This document shows, piece by piece, positions 19,587 through 30,922 of a DNA stretch of 64,000 nucleotides. How positions within the stretch are numbered: the first letter of the stretch is position 1; each line of letters opens with the position of its first letter. A program made the position numbers and the translations under genes. The notes below the pieces were generated by a model. The model was not told where the DNA came from. It saw nothing but the letters and a program-made list of their open reading frames with translations, and did not search any database. Source of the stretch: Hansschlegelia zhihuaiae (lineage in GTDB: Bacteria > Pseudomonadota > Alphaproteobacteria > Rhizobiales > Methylopilaceae); assembly GCF_004103825.1 (NCBI RefSeq), contig NZ_RYFI01000003.1, forward strand, positions 184,499 to 248,498. Direction: 5' to 3'.

Positions 19587-20771
19587 TCACCGGTCGACCT
19601 CCCCGAACACGATGTCGATCGAGCCGAGGATGGCCGAGACGTCGGCCAGCATCGAGCCGCGGCAGAGGTGATCCATGGCCTGGAGATGCGCGAAGCCCGG
19701 TGCGCGGATCTTGCAGCGATAGGGCTTGTTGGTGCCGTCGGAGACCAGATAGACGCCGAACTCGCCCTTGGGCGCCTCGACAGCGGCGTAGACCTCGCCC
19801 TCCGGCACCCGATAGCCCTCGGTGTAGAGCTTGAAGTGGTGGATGAGGCCCTCCATCGAGCGCTTCATCTCGGCGCGCTTCGGCGGCGCGACCTTGCCGT
19901 CGCTGGTCGCGATCCGGCCCTTCTCGACGCGAAGCCGCGCGCAGCACTGCTGCATGATGCGGGCGGACTGCCGCATCTCCTCCATGCGGATCAGATAGCG
20001 GTCGTAATTGTCGCCATTTTTGCCGATCGGAATGTCGAAATCGAGGTCGGCGTAGCACTCATAGGGCTGCGACTTACGCAGATCCCAGGCCGCGCCCGAG
20101 CCGCGCACCATGACGCCCGAGAATCCCCACTCCCACGCCTCGCTCAGCGGCACGACGCCGATGTCGACGTTGCGCTGCTTGAAGATGCGGTTCTCGGTGA
20201 GCAGGTCGTCGATGTCCTTAAGCGCCTTGTAGAAGCCCGTGCACCAGTGGTCGATGTCGTCGATCAGCTGCGGTGGCAGGTCCTGGTGCACGCCGCCGGG
20301 CCGGAAATAGGCCGCGTGCATGCGCGAGCCTGACGCCCGCTCATAGAACACCATCAGTTTTTCGCGCTCTTCAAAGCCCCAGAGGGGCGGCGTCAGCGCG
20401 CCGACGTCCATCGCCTGCGTGGTGACGTTGAGGAGGTGGCTGAGAATGCGGCCGATCTCGCAATAGAGCACCCGGATAAGCTGGGCGCGGATCGGGATCT
20501 CGACGCCGAGCAGCCGCTCGGTCGCGAGGCAGAAGGCGTGCTCCTGGTTCATCGGCGCGACATAGTCGAGCCGGTCGAAATACGGCATCGCCTGCAGATA
20601 GGTCTTGGTCTCGATCAACTTCTCGGTGCCGCGATGCAGCAGCCCGATATGCGGGTCGACGCGCTCCACGACCTCGCCGTCGAGCTCCAGCACGAGGCGC
20701 AGCACGCCATGCGCCGCCGGGTGCTGCGGGCCGAAATTGATGGTGAAGTTGCGGATGTCGGCTTCAGCCAT
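19587..20771 (-). CDS. nuoD: NADH-quinone oxidoreductase subunit D
   Basis: The 49-kDa-type subunit (394 aa) that forms the quinone site with Nuo[16 protein letters not shown], the [12 protein letters not shown] segment and the C-terminal [13 protein letters not shown] ending are typical. Its ATG lies 8 nt inside the end of the upstream thioesterase gene, so translation is coupled to a gene that is not a complex I subunit. Confidence 0.97.
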   Translation of the reverse strand: MAEADIRNFTINFGPQHPAAHGVLRLVLELDGEVVERVDPHIGLLHRGTEKLIETKTYLQAMPYFDRLDYVAPMNQEHAFCLATERLLGVEIPIRAQLIRVLYCEIGRILSHLLNVTTQAMDVGALTPPLWGFEEREKLMVFYERASGSRMHAAYFRPGGVHQDLPPQLIDDIDHWCTGFYKALKDIDDLLTENRIFKQRNVDIGVVPLSEAWEWGFSGVMVRGSGAAWDLRKSQPYECYADLDFDIPIGKNGDNYDRYLIRMEEMRQSARIMQQCCARLRVEKGRIATSDGKVAPPKRAEMKRSMEGLIHHFKLYTEGYRVPEGEVYAAVEAPKGEFGVYLVSDGTNKPYRCKIRAPGFAHLQAMDHLCRGSMLADVSAILGSIDIVFGEVDR

Positions 20772-21204
20772 CGAGCACCGTCTTGAGCTTTTCCGCGACG
20801 CGCGCCTCGAATTTCGACCAGCCGACGATGGCCCGCTCGTGACGGCCCGCGCCGATCAGATCGCGGTCGTCGCGCGCGGACACGTCGAACCACACGCGGC
20901 GCCCGTCGACCTGCGTGAGTTCGGCCTCGACCGTCACCGTCAGTCCCGGCGGCGTCGCGGCGAGATGCGAGACGTCGATATGCGTTCCGAGGCTGCCCTC
21001 GCCGGCGGCGAGATGCGGCGCGAGCAGCTGGATGCAGGTCCATTCCATCAGGCCGACCATGAAGCCGGTGGCGAACACCTTCGGCATGGCCTGGAACTGT
21101 TCGGCCTCAGGATAGAGCGACGGCACCGTCTTGCTCTCGGGCACCACGTACGAGAAGACGTGGCGCAGGCCGGGCGTCAGCGTCGAGGAGCGCGGGTCTG
21201 TCAT
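20764..21204 (-). CDS. Hotdog-fold thioesterase, fluoroacetyl-CoA thioesterase (FlK)-like
   Basis: A 146-residue protein of the FlK-like thioesterase family, which hydrolyses small acyl-CoA thioesters. The likely catalytic residues in their family context are Glu54 in [10 protein letters not shown], Thr74 in LGTHIDV and His80 in [10 protein letters not shown]. The conserved C-terminal [13 protein letters not shown] is also present. The ATG overlaps the stop of the upstream GFA gene (ATGA), and its stop lies within nuoD. The substrate is unknown. Its place inside a complex I operon is unusual and may indicate thioester detoxification linked to respiration. Confidence 0.8.
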   Translation of the reverse strand: MTDPRSSTLTPGLRHVFSYVVPESKTVPSLYPEAEQFQAMPKVFATGFMVGLMEWTCIQLLAPHLAAGEGSLGTHIDVSHLAATPPGLTVTVEAELTQVDGRRVWFDVSARDDRDLIGAGRHERAIVGWSKFEARVAEKLKTVLDG

Positions 21205-21638
21205 TGGCCGCTCCCATCTTCCGCCGAAGCGAACATCGCCACGAAGTCGGCTCCGGTCAGCTTCCGAGTCTCGTTGGCGAAGTCGTAGAAGGCGGGCTTC
21301 TCGTCGATGAAAATTTCCTGCGCGAGAGCGAAGCCCGACAGGTCGTCGAGCGCCGACACCGAGACATGCGCCGACGATCCGTCCTGCATGCGCCAGATCA
21401 GGCTCGAACCGCAGCGTTTGCAAAACACCCGCTCGCCATAGTCCGACGACCTGTAGACGCCGGCCGCAGCCTCGTTCTCGATAGCGACGGCCTCGCAGGC
21501 CGCGGCCATGAAGGCGCCGCCGGTCCAGCGGCGGCACATGCCGCAATGGCAGACGTCGACGTCGAGCGACGTCGGCGTCGCCGAGAATCTGAGCGCGCCG
21601 CACAGACAGCGGCCGGTCCGGGGCGCGGCCTCAGCCAT
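21201..21638 (-). CDS. GFA-family zinc protein, copy 1
   Basis: A 145-residue member of the Gfa (glutathione-dependent formaldehyde-activating enzyme-like, CENP-V) family. The zinc ligands are conserved: Cys11 and Cys13 (CLC), Cys30, Cys32 and Cys35 (CHCGMC), Cys73 and Cys76 (CKRC). The founding member binds the S-hydroxymethyl adduct of glutathione, but most family members have no proven activity. It overlaps GFA copy 2 by 8 nt and the thioesterase by 4 nt. It is clearly related to its neighbour, so a local duplication is likely. Confidence 0.85.
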   Translation of the reverse strand: MAEAAPRTGRCLCGALRFSATPTSLDVDVCHCGMCRRWTGGAFMAAACEAVAIENEAAAGVYRSSDYGERVFCKRCGSSLIWRMQDGSSAHVSVSALDDLSGFALAQEIFIDEKPAFYDFANETRKLTGADFVAMFASAEDGSGQ

Positions 21639-22074
21639 TCGCGGCCTCCTTCGCGGCGCGCCATTCGGCGCCGGTCAGCCGGCGCCTCTGGCCCGCGAAG
21701 CCGTAATTGGCGGGCTTCTCGTCCATGTAGATCTCGAGTTCGAACGGGAAGCGCGACGGATCGTCGATCGCCTGCGCCGAGACGTCCGCCGAGGAGCCGT
21801 CAAGCGCGCGCCAGAACAGCGGCGAGCCGCAGGTCTTGCAGAAGCCGCGCTCCGCCTCGGCCGAGGAGGCGAACATGCCGAACGTGCTTTCGTCCTCGAG
21901 CTTTAGGCTCTCGGGCTTGACCGCGAGGCTCATGAACATCCCGCTCGTCCAGCGCCGGCACATCGTGCAATGGCAGGCGCTCATGAACGCGTCGTGAAGC
22001 TCGGCGCTGAACCGCGCCGCGCCGCACAGGCACCGACCTTCAATGCGCTCGCCCGCCGCCACGTCCGCGCTCAC
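21631..22074 (-). CDS. GFA-family zinc protein, copy 2
   Basis: A 147-residue paralogue of the adjacent GFA protein. Zinc ligands: Cys15, Cys17, Cys34, Cys36, Cys39, Cys79 and Cys82. Shared landmarks include GRCLCGA, CHC.MCRRWT and [14 protein letters not shown] versus IFIDEKPAFYDFAN. The start is GTG overlapping the nuoC stop as GTGA; upstream codons are nuoC in another frame. Family proteins bind zinc and sometimes glutathione adducts. The role here is unknown. Confidence 0.85.
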   Translation of the reverse strand: MSADVAAGERIEGRCLCGAARFSAELHDAFMSACHCTMCRRWTSGMFMSLAVKPESLKLEDESTFGMFASSAEAERGFCKTCGSPLFWRALDGSSADVSAQAIDDPSRFPFELEIYMDEKPANYGFAGQRRRLTGAEWRAAKEAANG

Positions 22075-22733
22075 TGGGGCTGCTTGGCCTTCTCGTCGCC
22101 GGGCAGCACGTAGTCCGTGCCCTCCCACGGCGAGAGGAAGTCGAAGTTGCGGAATTCCTGATTGAGCCGGACAGGCTCGTAGACCACGCGCTTGGCCTCG
22201 TCGTCCCAGCGCACCTCGACGAAGCCGGTGGTCGGGAAGTCCTTGCGGAGCGGGTGGCCTTCGAAACCGTAATCAGTCAGCAGCCGGCGCAGGTCGGGGT
22301 GGCCCGAGAACAGCACGCCGTAGAGGTCGTAGGCCTCGCGCTCGAACCAGAGCGCGCCGGGGAAGACCGGGGTCGCAGACGGCACGGGCGTGACGTCGTC
22401 GGCCTCGACCTTCACGCGGACCCGCGTGTTCTTGTAAGGCGACAGCAGATGATAGACGACGTCGAAGCGCTTCTCGCGGGCCGGCCAGTCGACGCCGCAG
22501 ATGTCGACGAAACTCACGAAGCGGCAGCCTGGATCGTCGCGCAGGAAGGTCAGCACGTCGATAATGTCAGCCGCTTCCGCCTTCAGCGTCAGCTCGCCGA
22601 AAGCGATCGACGACGAGCCGAGCTTCGGGCCGAGACCAGCCGCGATGTGGGCGGCGAGCGCCTGCAGCGCGCCGGTCGGAGCGGGCTGTACGTCATGGGG
22701 CGAGACGTTGGACGCGTCGGTCACTGCTGTCAC
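22071..22733 (-). CDS. nuoC: NADH-quinone oxidoreductase subunit C
   Basis: The 30-kDa-type subunit (220 aa). [40 protein letters not shown] and [17 protein letters not shown] are the family signatures. The start is the GTG that overlaps the nuoB stop (GTGA); a second GTG three codons later is possible. The long upstream open frame is nuoB in another frame. Its stop overlaps the first GFA gene. Confidence 0.95.
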   Translation of the reverse strand: MTAVTDASNVSPHDVQPAPTGALQALAAHIAAGLGPKLGSSSIAFGELTLKAEAADIIDVLTFLRDDPGCRFVSFVDICGVDWPAREKRFDVVYHLLSPYKNTRVRVKVEADDVTPVPSATPVFPGALWFEREAYDLYGVLFSGHPDLRRLLTDYGFEGHPLRKDFPTTGFVEVRWDDEAKRVVYEPVRLNQEFRNFDFLSPWEGTDYVLPGDEKAKQPQ

Positions 22734-23323
22734 CGCTCGATCGTGCCGGTGCGGCGGATCTTCTTCTGCAGCAGCAGCACGCCGTAGAGCAGCGCCTCCG
22801 CGGTCGGGGGGCAGCCGGGAACGTAGATGTCGATCGGCACCACCCGGTCGCAGCCGCGAACCACCGCGTAGGAATAATGGTAGTAGCCGCCGCCATTGGC
22901 GCAGGAGCCCATGGAGATGACGTAGCGCGGCTCCGGCATCTGGTCGTAGACCTTGCGGAGCGCCGGAGCCATCTTGTTGGTCAGCGTGCCGGCGACGATC
23001 ATCACGTCGGACTGGCGCGGGCTGGCACGCGGCGCGAACCCGAAGCGCTCGACGTCGTAGCGCGGCATCGAGACCTGCATCATCTCGACCGCGCAGCAGG
23101 CGAGCCCGAACGTCATCCACATCAGCGAGCCGGTGCGGGCCCAGTTGATGAGGTCCTCGGTCGAGGTGACGATGAAGCCCTTGTCGGACAGCTCCGCGCG
23201 GAACTCGCCGAAAAAGCGGTCGCCAGCCCCAAGCGGACGGCCCGACGGGTCGACCAGCCCCTTGGGCTGATCGGCGACCAGCGTGTCCTCGGTCCGGACG
23301 AGCTCGGCCTGGGTCAATCCCAT
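22730..23323 (-). CDS. nuoB: NADH-quinone oxidoreductase subunit B
   Basis: The subunit holding terminal cluster N2 (197 aa). The tandem cysteines in [11 protein letters not shown] and the cysteines in [16 protein letters not shown] and [15 protein letters not shown] are the cluster ligands. The start [10 protein letters not shown] overlaps the end of nuoA by 10 nt; an ATG 7 codons upstream is less likely because it would deepen the overlap. Confidence 0.96.
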   Translation of the reverse strand: MGLTQAELVRTEDTLVADQPKGLVDPSGRPLGAGDRFFGEFRAELSDKGFIVTSTEDLINWARTGSLMWMTFGLACCAVEMMQVSMPRYDVERFGFAPRASPRQSDVMIVAGTLTNKMAPALRKVYDQMPEPRYVISMGSCANGGGYYHYSYAVVRGCDRVVPIDIYVPGCPPTAEALLYGVLLLQKKIRRTGTIER

Positions 23324-23679
23324 TCCAGCGCTCCCTTCCGCCACTCATAGACGAAGCCGACCGTGAGCACGCCCAGGAAGGCCATCATCGACCAGAAGCC
23401 GTAGAGCCCGACCTCCTTAAACGCGACAGCCCAGGGAAACAGGAACGCGACCTCGAGATCAAAGATGATGAACAGGATCGCGACCAGATAGAACCGCACG
23501 TCGAACTTCATCCGGGCGTCGTCGAAGGCGTTGAACCCGCACTCATAGGCGGACAGCTTCTCAGGGTCCGGATTCTGGTATGCCAGAATGAAGGGCGACA
23601 CAAGCAGCGCGACGCCGATGAGCAGCGAGACCCCCAGGAAGATCACGAGGGGAAGGTAATCGGCGAGGAGATCGGTCAT
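23314..23679 (-). CDS. nuoA: NADH-quinone oxidoreductase subunit A
   Basis: The first gene of the nuo operon, encoding a three-helix membrane subunit (121 aa). [20 protein letters not shown] and the [18 protein letters not shown] helix with its conserved acidic residues identify it. The upstream 237 bp up to the cysteine-protein gene should carry the operon promoter, but no clear -35/-10 pair was recognised. Confidence 0.96.
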   Translation of the reverse strand: MTDLLADYLPLVIFLGVSLLIGVALLVSPFILAYQNPDPEKLSAYECGFNAFDDARMKFDVRFYLVAILFIIFDLEVAFLFPWAVAFKEVGLYGFWSMMAFLGVLTVGFVYEWRKGALEWD

Positions 23680-23916
23680 CCTTCGACGCCTCTCGACAGG
23701 ACCGATGGACAGGGGCCGGCGGCGCCGGCGCGACGCTCTTGCGCTGCAGCATTCCGCCGGAGCGCCCGAGGCTTAGACCCCTGACGCCAAAGGCGCAAGG
23801 CGCTCCCAAGGCGAAACGGACAAATTCCAGAGTCGCGGTCCGAGCGCCCGGAAACGGATGTCCCGGTCTCGCCGGTCACGGCGGTTTCCGACGTCGGCTC
23901 GCCCCGCCGGCGGGGG

Positions 23917-24939
23917 TCAGCGCCGGCAGGTGACCTGCACGACCGTGAACCCGCAGCAGCCGCCGGGCAGCGACTTGATGCGCGTCGCGGAGGCGACGCG
24001 CATCTGCTTGTTGGTCGCGCAGAAGTCCGTCGCCATGGTCTGGTCGGTCCAGTTATGGCCCGGGCTGAACTTGTAGAACTTGTCGTGCTCGCGCTCGATC
24101 CAGTTGCAGCGCCATTTGCTGCCGCCGCCGCACAGGATGCCGCCTGCGACCGGCCCCGAGTCGCGCGTGACCCGCTGGGCGACGTCGACGGTCTCGGCGT
24201 CGCGGACACGATCCGCCCCGGCGGTTCTTTGACCCGTACGCGGCGTCGCGGAGCGAAGCGTGGCGTGCGGCCGAGGAGATTCGGCCGCCCGGAGGTCCGC
24301 ATCGGCGCGGGCGGACTTTGCGCGTGGACGCGGCTCGGCGACCGGTTTGGACCGCGGGGCGATCGAAGCGCGTTCGACGACGAACGCGTCCCGCGGCCTG
24401 GCCGTCAGCTTCGCGTCGGATTTGACGTCGATTTTCACGGCCTTTGCAGGCTCGCTCCTGGTTTCCGTCGCGGCCGTCGCCTTCTGGGCGGCTTTCGGCG
24501 CATCGGAGCCGGCGGGCCGCGCCCCCGCCGAATCGAGCTTGCGGTCGCTCTCCGAGGCCTTTCGCTCCGCCCCGGACGGCTTAGCGTGCTCGGCCGTGTC
24601 CTTTGCGGGCTCCGCCACAGCCTTGGCGGGCTCGGCCACGGTCTTGGCGGACGCGGGGGCGTCGGCGGACTTCGCGCTTTCGGCGCCCGGCTCCGCCGGC
24701 TTCTTCGTTTCACCTTCAGAGACCGGCTTTGCGGCCGCTTCTGCCGGCTTGTCGCTCTCGGCGATCGTCTCGACCTTAGCGGGGCTCTCGTCCGGCTTCG
24801 CCGAACCGTCCCAGCCCTCGTCGCCCTCGACATGCGCCGGCGCCATCTCGGCGCCGCCTGCGGCCCTCGTGCCGTCCTCGGCCGCGGCGGCCCCTAGCGT
24901 CAGGGCCAGAGCCGCCAGCGTGGCAAGCAATCGCGTCAT
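23917..24939 (-). CDS. Secreted protein: disordered Ala/Lys/Glu linker plus Cys-containing C-terminal domain
   Basis: Not recognised. The 340-residue product starts with a clear signal peptide (MTRLLATLAALALTLGAAAA) cleaved before EDGTRA. Residues 25 to about 255 are low complexity, rich in alanine, lysine, glutamate, proline and serine (repeats such as AEPAKAVAEPAKDTAEHAKP). The last 70 residues form a compact domain with five or six cysteines (ILCGGGSKWRCNW, TDFCATNKQ, GGCCGFTVVQVTC), likely disulfide-bonded in the periplasm. It lies 105 bp downstream of the multicopper oxidase on the same strand and may be cotranscribed. Confidence 0.75.
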   Translation of the reverse strand: MTRLLATLAALALTLGAAAAEDGTRAAGGAEMAPAHVEGDEGWDGSAKPDESPAKVETIAESDKPAEAAAKPVSEGETKKPAEPGAESAKSADAPASAKTVAEPAKAVAEPAKDTAEHAKPSGAERKASESDRKLDSAGARPAGSDAPKAAQKATAATETRSEPAKAVKIDVKSDAKLTARPRDAFVVERASIAPRSKPVAEPRPRAKSARADADLRAAESPRPHATLRSATPRTGQRTAGADRVRDAETVDVAQRVTRDSGPVAGGILCGGGSKWRCNWIEREHDKFYKFSPGHNWTDQTMATDFCATNKQMRVASATRIKSLPGGCCGFTVVQVTCRR

Positions 24940-25044
24940 TGTCGGACCCTCCCGGCTCGCGGCGCGATCGTAGCCGCATTCCGGCTTCGACGACAGCCGA
25001 GCCGCGGACGTCTTCGACCGGCGGAACCGGGCGGCCCGCCGTCG

Positions 25045-26763
25045 CTAGTTCGCGGGCGCCACCGGCCCGCGGCCCGACATCCAAAGGCTCGCCTCCGCCC
25101 GCTCGTCGTCGGGATCCGACGACACGCAGATCTCGCCGCGCAGCGCGGCGCTCAGCTCGTCCGCCTCCGGAAGCCGGGCGGCGCGCTGGGCGCGGGCCGG
25201 CCACCAGGGCGGCGGCTCGTCGGAGCCGAGCAGCCGGCCGAACATCCGCCAAGCGTCCTCGGCCGCGGTGCGGCGGGGCAGCACGCGGATCGACTGCATC
25301 ATCCCGGCGTCCTCATGCCCCACGATGTGGCAGTGATAGACGAACTGGCCGACCATCACGGGGTTGGTGAAGGGAATGATGACCGTCACCTCGCCCGGCT
25401 TGCCGTCGAGGGCGTAGGGAAGCGTGATCACGTCCCTGAGACCCGTCGCGTCCTCCTGTTTGCCGACGCCCTTGTCGAGCACGAGAAACGACGTCTGGTG
25501 CAGGTGGAAGACGTGCAACTCGCCCGCCAGGTTGCGCAGCGTCCATTTCTCGACGTCGCCGACCCGCGTGGTGGTGTTCACCACATTCGGGTCGAAGGTG
25601 ACGCCGTTGATGTAGAACGCGCTGAAGTCGGGCGCGTCGGAGAATTCGAAGACGCGCTCGCGGGTGATCGGAAGGTCGCGATAGTCCCGCGCGCGGGGGA
25701 AGATCGAAGCGGCGTTCTCCGCGCCTTCCGTCAGGCGTTTCCTGATCCCGCTCTCCGGCTTGGGGTCGCCTGACACGACGAGGTTGCCGAGGCTGACCTC
25801 GGGAGCCGGCAAGCCCGTCGGTCCGGTGTCGACCTTGAGCGATTTGAGCCGATAGGTTCCGGCCTTGCCGGCCTTCACGGCGACCGTGACGCGCGCGCCA
25901 GGCGCGAGGTAGAGAAAGTCCTGCAGCTGGGGTTTCGGCAGGACGTTGCCGTCGCGCTCGAACGTCCAGAACTCGTGTCCTTCGAGCGCGAGCTGGACGA
26001 AGGAGTTCGCCCCGAGATTTCCGATCTGCCAGACCTGCCACTCCAGCGGGCGCGCCTTGATCGGAGGCTCGCGGTAACTGTTGAGCGTCAGGGTCGTCTT
26101 GCTCTCGCCCGGCAGAGTGATGTCCTTGAACACCATGACGCGCCGCCTCAGGTCGGCGAGCTCCGGATAATGCGCCTCGATATAGCCGTCGACGATCAGC
26201 ATGCCGGACATGCCCGACAGGATCTGGCGCTCCACGACGCCGTGGGCGTGCGGGTGGTACCAGTGCAGCCCTTCGGGATGGTCCTTCGGGAACGGCACCA
26301 CATAGTCGAAGCTCGTCCCGGCCTTCACCTTGAGGAAGACGTCGTCGCCCGGAGACTTCGGAGTGACGTCCGTCCCATGGTAATGCATGTTGGTCCGGAA
26401 CGACTTCTTCATTTCGATGTCGGCCGGACCGATCTCGTTGTTCAGCGTCAGCTTGAGCGTGTCGCCGCGGCTGAGCACGAGGGTCGGCGGGATGTAGAGC
26501 CCGTTATAGACGTTGCTGCGGAAGCGTTTGCCAGCGACGCGAACCCAGCTCGGCCGCGCGGTCAGCGTCGCGTCGAGCGTTCCGTTCTGGGCCCGCAGCA
26601 CTGGAGGATCGGGAAGATCGTCGATCGCGTCGGGATCGGCCGGCGATCCAAGGATTTCGGCGAGATCAACCGACGCGCCTGCAAACCGCGCCGGAGCGTC
26701 ATCGGCAAAGGCGGCTGAGCTCGCCGCAAGCAGCACAAGAAGCGCGAAGGCAGACCGGCTCAT
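25045..26763 (-). CDS. Periplasmic multicopper oxidase
   Basis: A three-cupredoxin copper oxidase (572 aa). The signal peptide ends at SSAAFA, about residue 20. Copper ligands: HYHG at residues 127-130, HWYHPHAHG at 167-175, a HVFHLHQTSF motif, and YHCHIVGHEDAGMM at 476-489, with the axial methionine of the type 1 copper. No methionine-rich CueO-type insert is evident. A tail of about 76 residues after the last cupredoxin strand is unusual. The substrate is unknown; laccase, metal oxidase or copper-tolerance roles fit. The start MSRSAFALLVLLAAS was chosen because it opens the signal peptide. Confidence 0.88.
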   Translation of the reverse strand: MSRSAFALLVLLAASSAAFADDAPARFAGASVDLAEILGSPADPDAIDDLPDPPVLRAQNGTLDATLTARPSWVRVAGKRFRSNVYNGLYIPPTLVLSRGDTLKLTLNNEIGPADIEMKKSFRTNMHYHGTDVTPKSPGDDVFLKVKAGTSFDYVVPFPKDHPEGLHWYHPHAHGVVERQILSGMSGMLIVDGYIEAHYPELADLRRRVMVFKDITLPGESKTTLTLNSYREPPIKARPLEWQVWQIGNLGANSFVQLALEGHEFWTFERDGNVLPKPQLQDFLYLAPGARVTVAVKAGKAGTYRLKSLKVDTGPTGLPAPEVSLGNLVVSGDPKPESGIRKRLTEGAENAASIFPRARDYRDLPITRERVFEFSDAPDFSAFYINGVTFDPNVVNTTTRVGDVEKWTLRNLAGELHVFHLHQTSFLVLDKGVGKQEDATGLRDVITLPYALDGKPGEVTVIIPFTNPVMVGQFVYHCHIVGHEDAGMMQSIRVLPRRTAAEDAWRMFGRLLGSDEPPPWWPARAQRAARLPEADELSAALRGEICVSSDPDDERAEASLWMSGRGPVAPAN

Positions 26764-27065
26764 GATCGTCCCCCGAACCACGGCAGCGATGGCTGACTCT
26801 ATGCCGCGCTGAAGGCGGAGCAAGGCGCTTGAGGCTGGGGCGGCTGTTGACGCGCCTGACTTCCGATCCTTGCTGAAAGCTCGCCTAACGAACGCGGTCC
26901 AAAGGACCTGAACTTTTAACTGTCCGTTTAGCGACACGCTGTCGGTCGCCCGAAGCTCGGCGCCCGACATGACGAAAGAGCGACGTCGCAACGGCGCGCC
27001 GAGAACGGATGAGGGCCAAAAAGTCTGAACTGGCGTTCCGCTGTCACCGGAACCTTAGAAGACCT
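26764..27065. other. Intergenic region upstream of the multicopper oxidase
   Basis: About 300 bp between the oxidase start and tRNA-Asp. Reading both strands I see no gene. A short hairpin (GTTCCG / CGGAAC near 27036-27055) lies just downstream of tRNA-Asp on the minus strand with a T5 run about 14 nt further on, too far for a confident terminator call. No copper-responsive operator was recognised. Confidence 0.4.
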
Positions 27066-27142
<77 letters not shown>

Positions 27143-27315
27143 GAACGGGCGCGCCCGTTGAAGTGCGCGGTTGGTACGGGAGGCGGCAGGCGCTGTCAAG
27201 GAGCGCCGGGGACGCGCGGCGGATTTCGGGAAGCGCGTGAAAGACCGGTCGCAGGGGTCCACGCATCCGCCGAGGCGCGGCGGCCATCCCTTTGACGATG
27301 CTTGAGAAAGCGGAT

Positions 27316-27391
27316 TGGTGGGCGGTGACGGGCTCGAACCGCCGACCCTCTCGGTGTAAACGAGATGCTCTACCAACTGAGCTAACCGCCC
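27316..27391 (-). tRNA. tRNA-Val (TAC)
   Basis: The 76-nt cloverleaf starts GGGCGGTTAGCTCAGTTGG on the minus strand and ends ACCA. The anticodon loop TTTACAC carries TAC, and the T arm is GGCGGTTCGAGCC. The HU, tRNA-Val, tRNA-Asp order downstream of lon is usual in Rhizobiales. Confidence 0.97.
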
Positions 27392-27590
27392 GCCGCGCGA
27401 AGCGCCAGAGGCAATACGCCAGAATCAGCCGCGGCGATACGTCGGCGCGACCTTCCGAAGAGTGCGACTCGCAAACCGCTTGAAGGATGCGCGGGGAAAA
27501 GCTCGGCCCGAAGGCCGGCGCAGCGACCGGCGCTCGGCCGGGCCGCGGCCGGACGTCGCGCCGCTCGGGCGCGCCGTCCGGCGGACAGGA

Positions 27591-27866
27591 TCAGCCGTTG
27601 ACGGCGTCCTTGAGGGCCTGGCCGGCCTTGAACTTCGGCGTCTTCGAGGCCGGGATCTTGATGGTCTCGCCCGTCCGCAGATTGCGGCCGACGCCGGCGG
27701 CGCGCTTGACCACCGCGAAAGTGCCGAAGCCGACGAGACGCACTTCGTCGCCCTTCTTGAGCGCGGCGATCACCGCGTCGAAGGTGGCGTCAACCGCCTT
27801 GGCGGCGTCGAGCTTGGTCAGGCCGGACTTGTCGGCGACTTCGGCGATCAGGTCGGATTTGTTCAT
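27591..27866 (-). CDS. hupB: HU family DNA-binding protein
   Basis: A histone-like nucleoid protein of 91 aa. MNKSDLIAEVADKSGLTKLD opens the dimerisation domain, and GFGTFAVVKRAAGVGRNLRT leads into the beta arm, followed by IKIPASKTPKFKAGQALKDA. The start follows a purine-rich GGAGGAAG Shine-Dalgarno; the extra 22 upstream codons are not conserved-looking. It is downstream of lon, separated by the lon terminator. Confidence 0.96.
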   Translation of the reverse strand: MNKSDLIAEVADKSGLTKLDAAKAVDATFDAVIAALKKGDEVRLVGFGTFAVVKRAAGVGRNLRTGETIKIPASKTPKFKAGQALKDAVNG

Positions 27867-28011
27867 CAGGCTTCCTCCGTGGGAATGACGGACCCGGACG
27901 GAGTCGCGGGGCCCTGCGAATAAGGCGCGCACCCTTCATCGAAATCGCCGACAAGGCAAGGACGGAAGGGCGATTTCCCGTCATTTTCGAACGGAATCGA
28001 GGTGCGCCGCA

Positions 28012-28046
28012 CAAAAGAAGAGGCCCGGAGCAGCGCTCCGGGCCTC
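28012..28046 (-). terminator. Rho-independent terminator downstream of lon
   Basis: A 12-bp perfect stem, GAGGCCCGGAGC / GCTCCGGGCCTC, with a 3-nt loop is followed on the minus strand by TTCTTTTG. It lies 58 bp beyond the lon stop and should isolate lon from HU. Confidence 0.85.
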
Positions 28047-28103
28047 GAATGCGGCGTCTCGGCGGTCGATCCGTCCCGAAGCGGGACGGCGGCCGCCGGT
28101 ATG

Positions 28104-30536
<2,433 letters not shown>

Positions 30537-30913
30537 TTGTTGTCCTTTCGCCGGACCGCCGGCCCCGGGAGGACGGGCGACGGGCCTTATGGTCGGCGCG
30601 GCGGGGACGCGAGCCGTCATGGCCTCGCGCAATCGTCGCCCGGAGGGTTCGACTGCGCGCGAGACTCAATGAGAAATGCGGCGCCGTCGGGTCCTCGATT
30701 AGGTGGCCACCCCCGAGGGGGGTGTCAAGAATGGGACCTCATCACGGCGGGGGACAGGATGTTTCGCCGCGGACGGATTTCGGGCGCTCCGCCCTGTCCC
30801 GCTCCCTCCTGCGGGCGGGAACCGCCATCCTCGCCACTTGACGGCTCAAAAGCGGCGTCGGAACTTGCGCGCCCTCAGGCGTCCCCCATCGAGAGGGACC
30901 CGAACTCGGGAGG
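30537..30913. other. Divergent intergenic region between lon and the serine hydrolase
   Basis: About 380 bp with no convincing gene on either strand. It should hold promoters for lon (minus) and for the serine hydrolase (plus). A GC-rich palindrome, CCACCCCCGAGGGGGGTG near 30706-30723, overlaps the candidate lon promoter. Otherwise nothing was recognised. Confidence 0.5.
30698..30729 (-). promoter_or_regulatory. Candidate heat-shock (RpoH-type) promoter of lon
   Basis: On the minus strand CTTGACA (30723-30729) is followed by ACCTAAT at 30698-30704. The -35 matches the alphaproteobacterial RpoH consensus CTTGAC. The -10 (CCTAAT) and the 19-20 nt spacing are less good. Lon is heat-inducible in this group, which makes the site plausible. 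It lies about 160 nt upstream of the lon start. Confidence 0.3.
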
Positions 30914-30922
30914 GTGAAGCCA

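Noticed and set aside
23902-23915. CCCCGCCGGCGGGG palindrome after the cysteine-protein gene as terminator
   Set aside because: No T tract follows on either strand and the stem would have essentially no loop.
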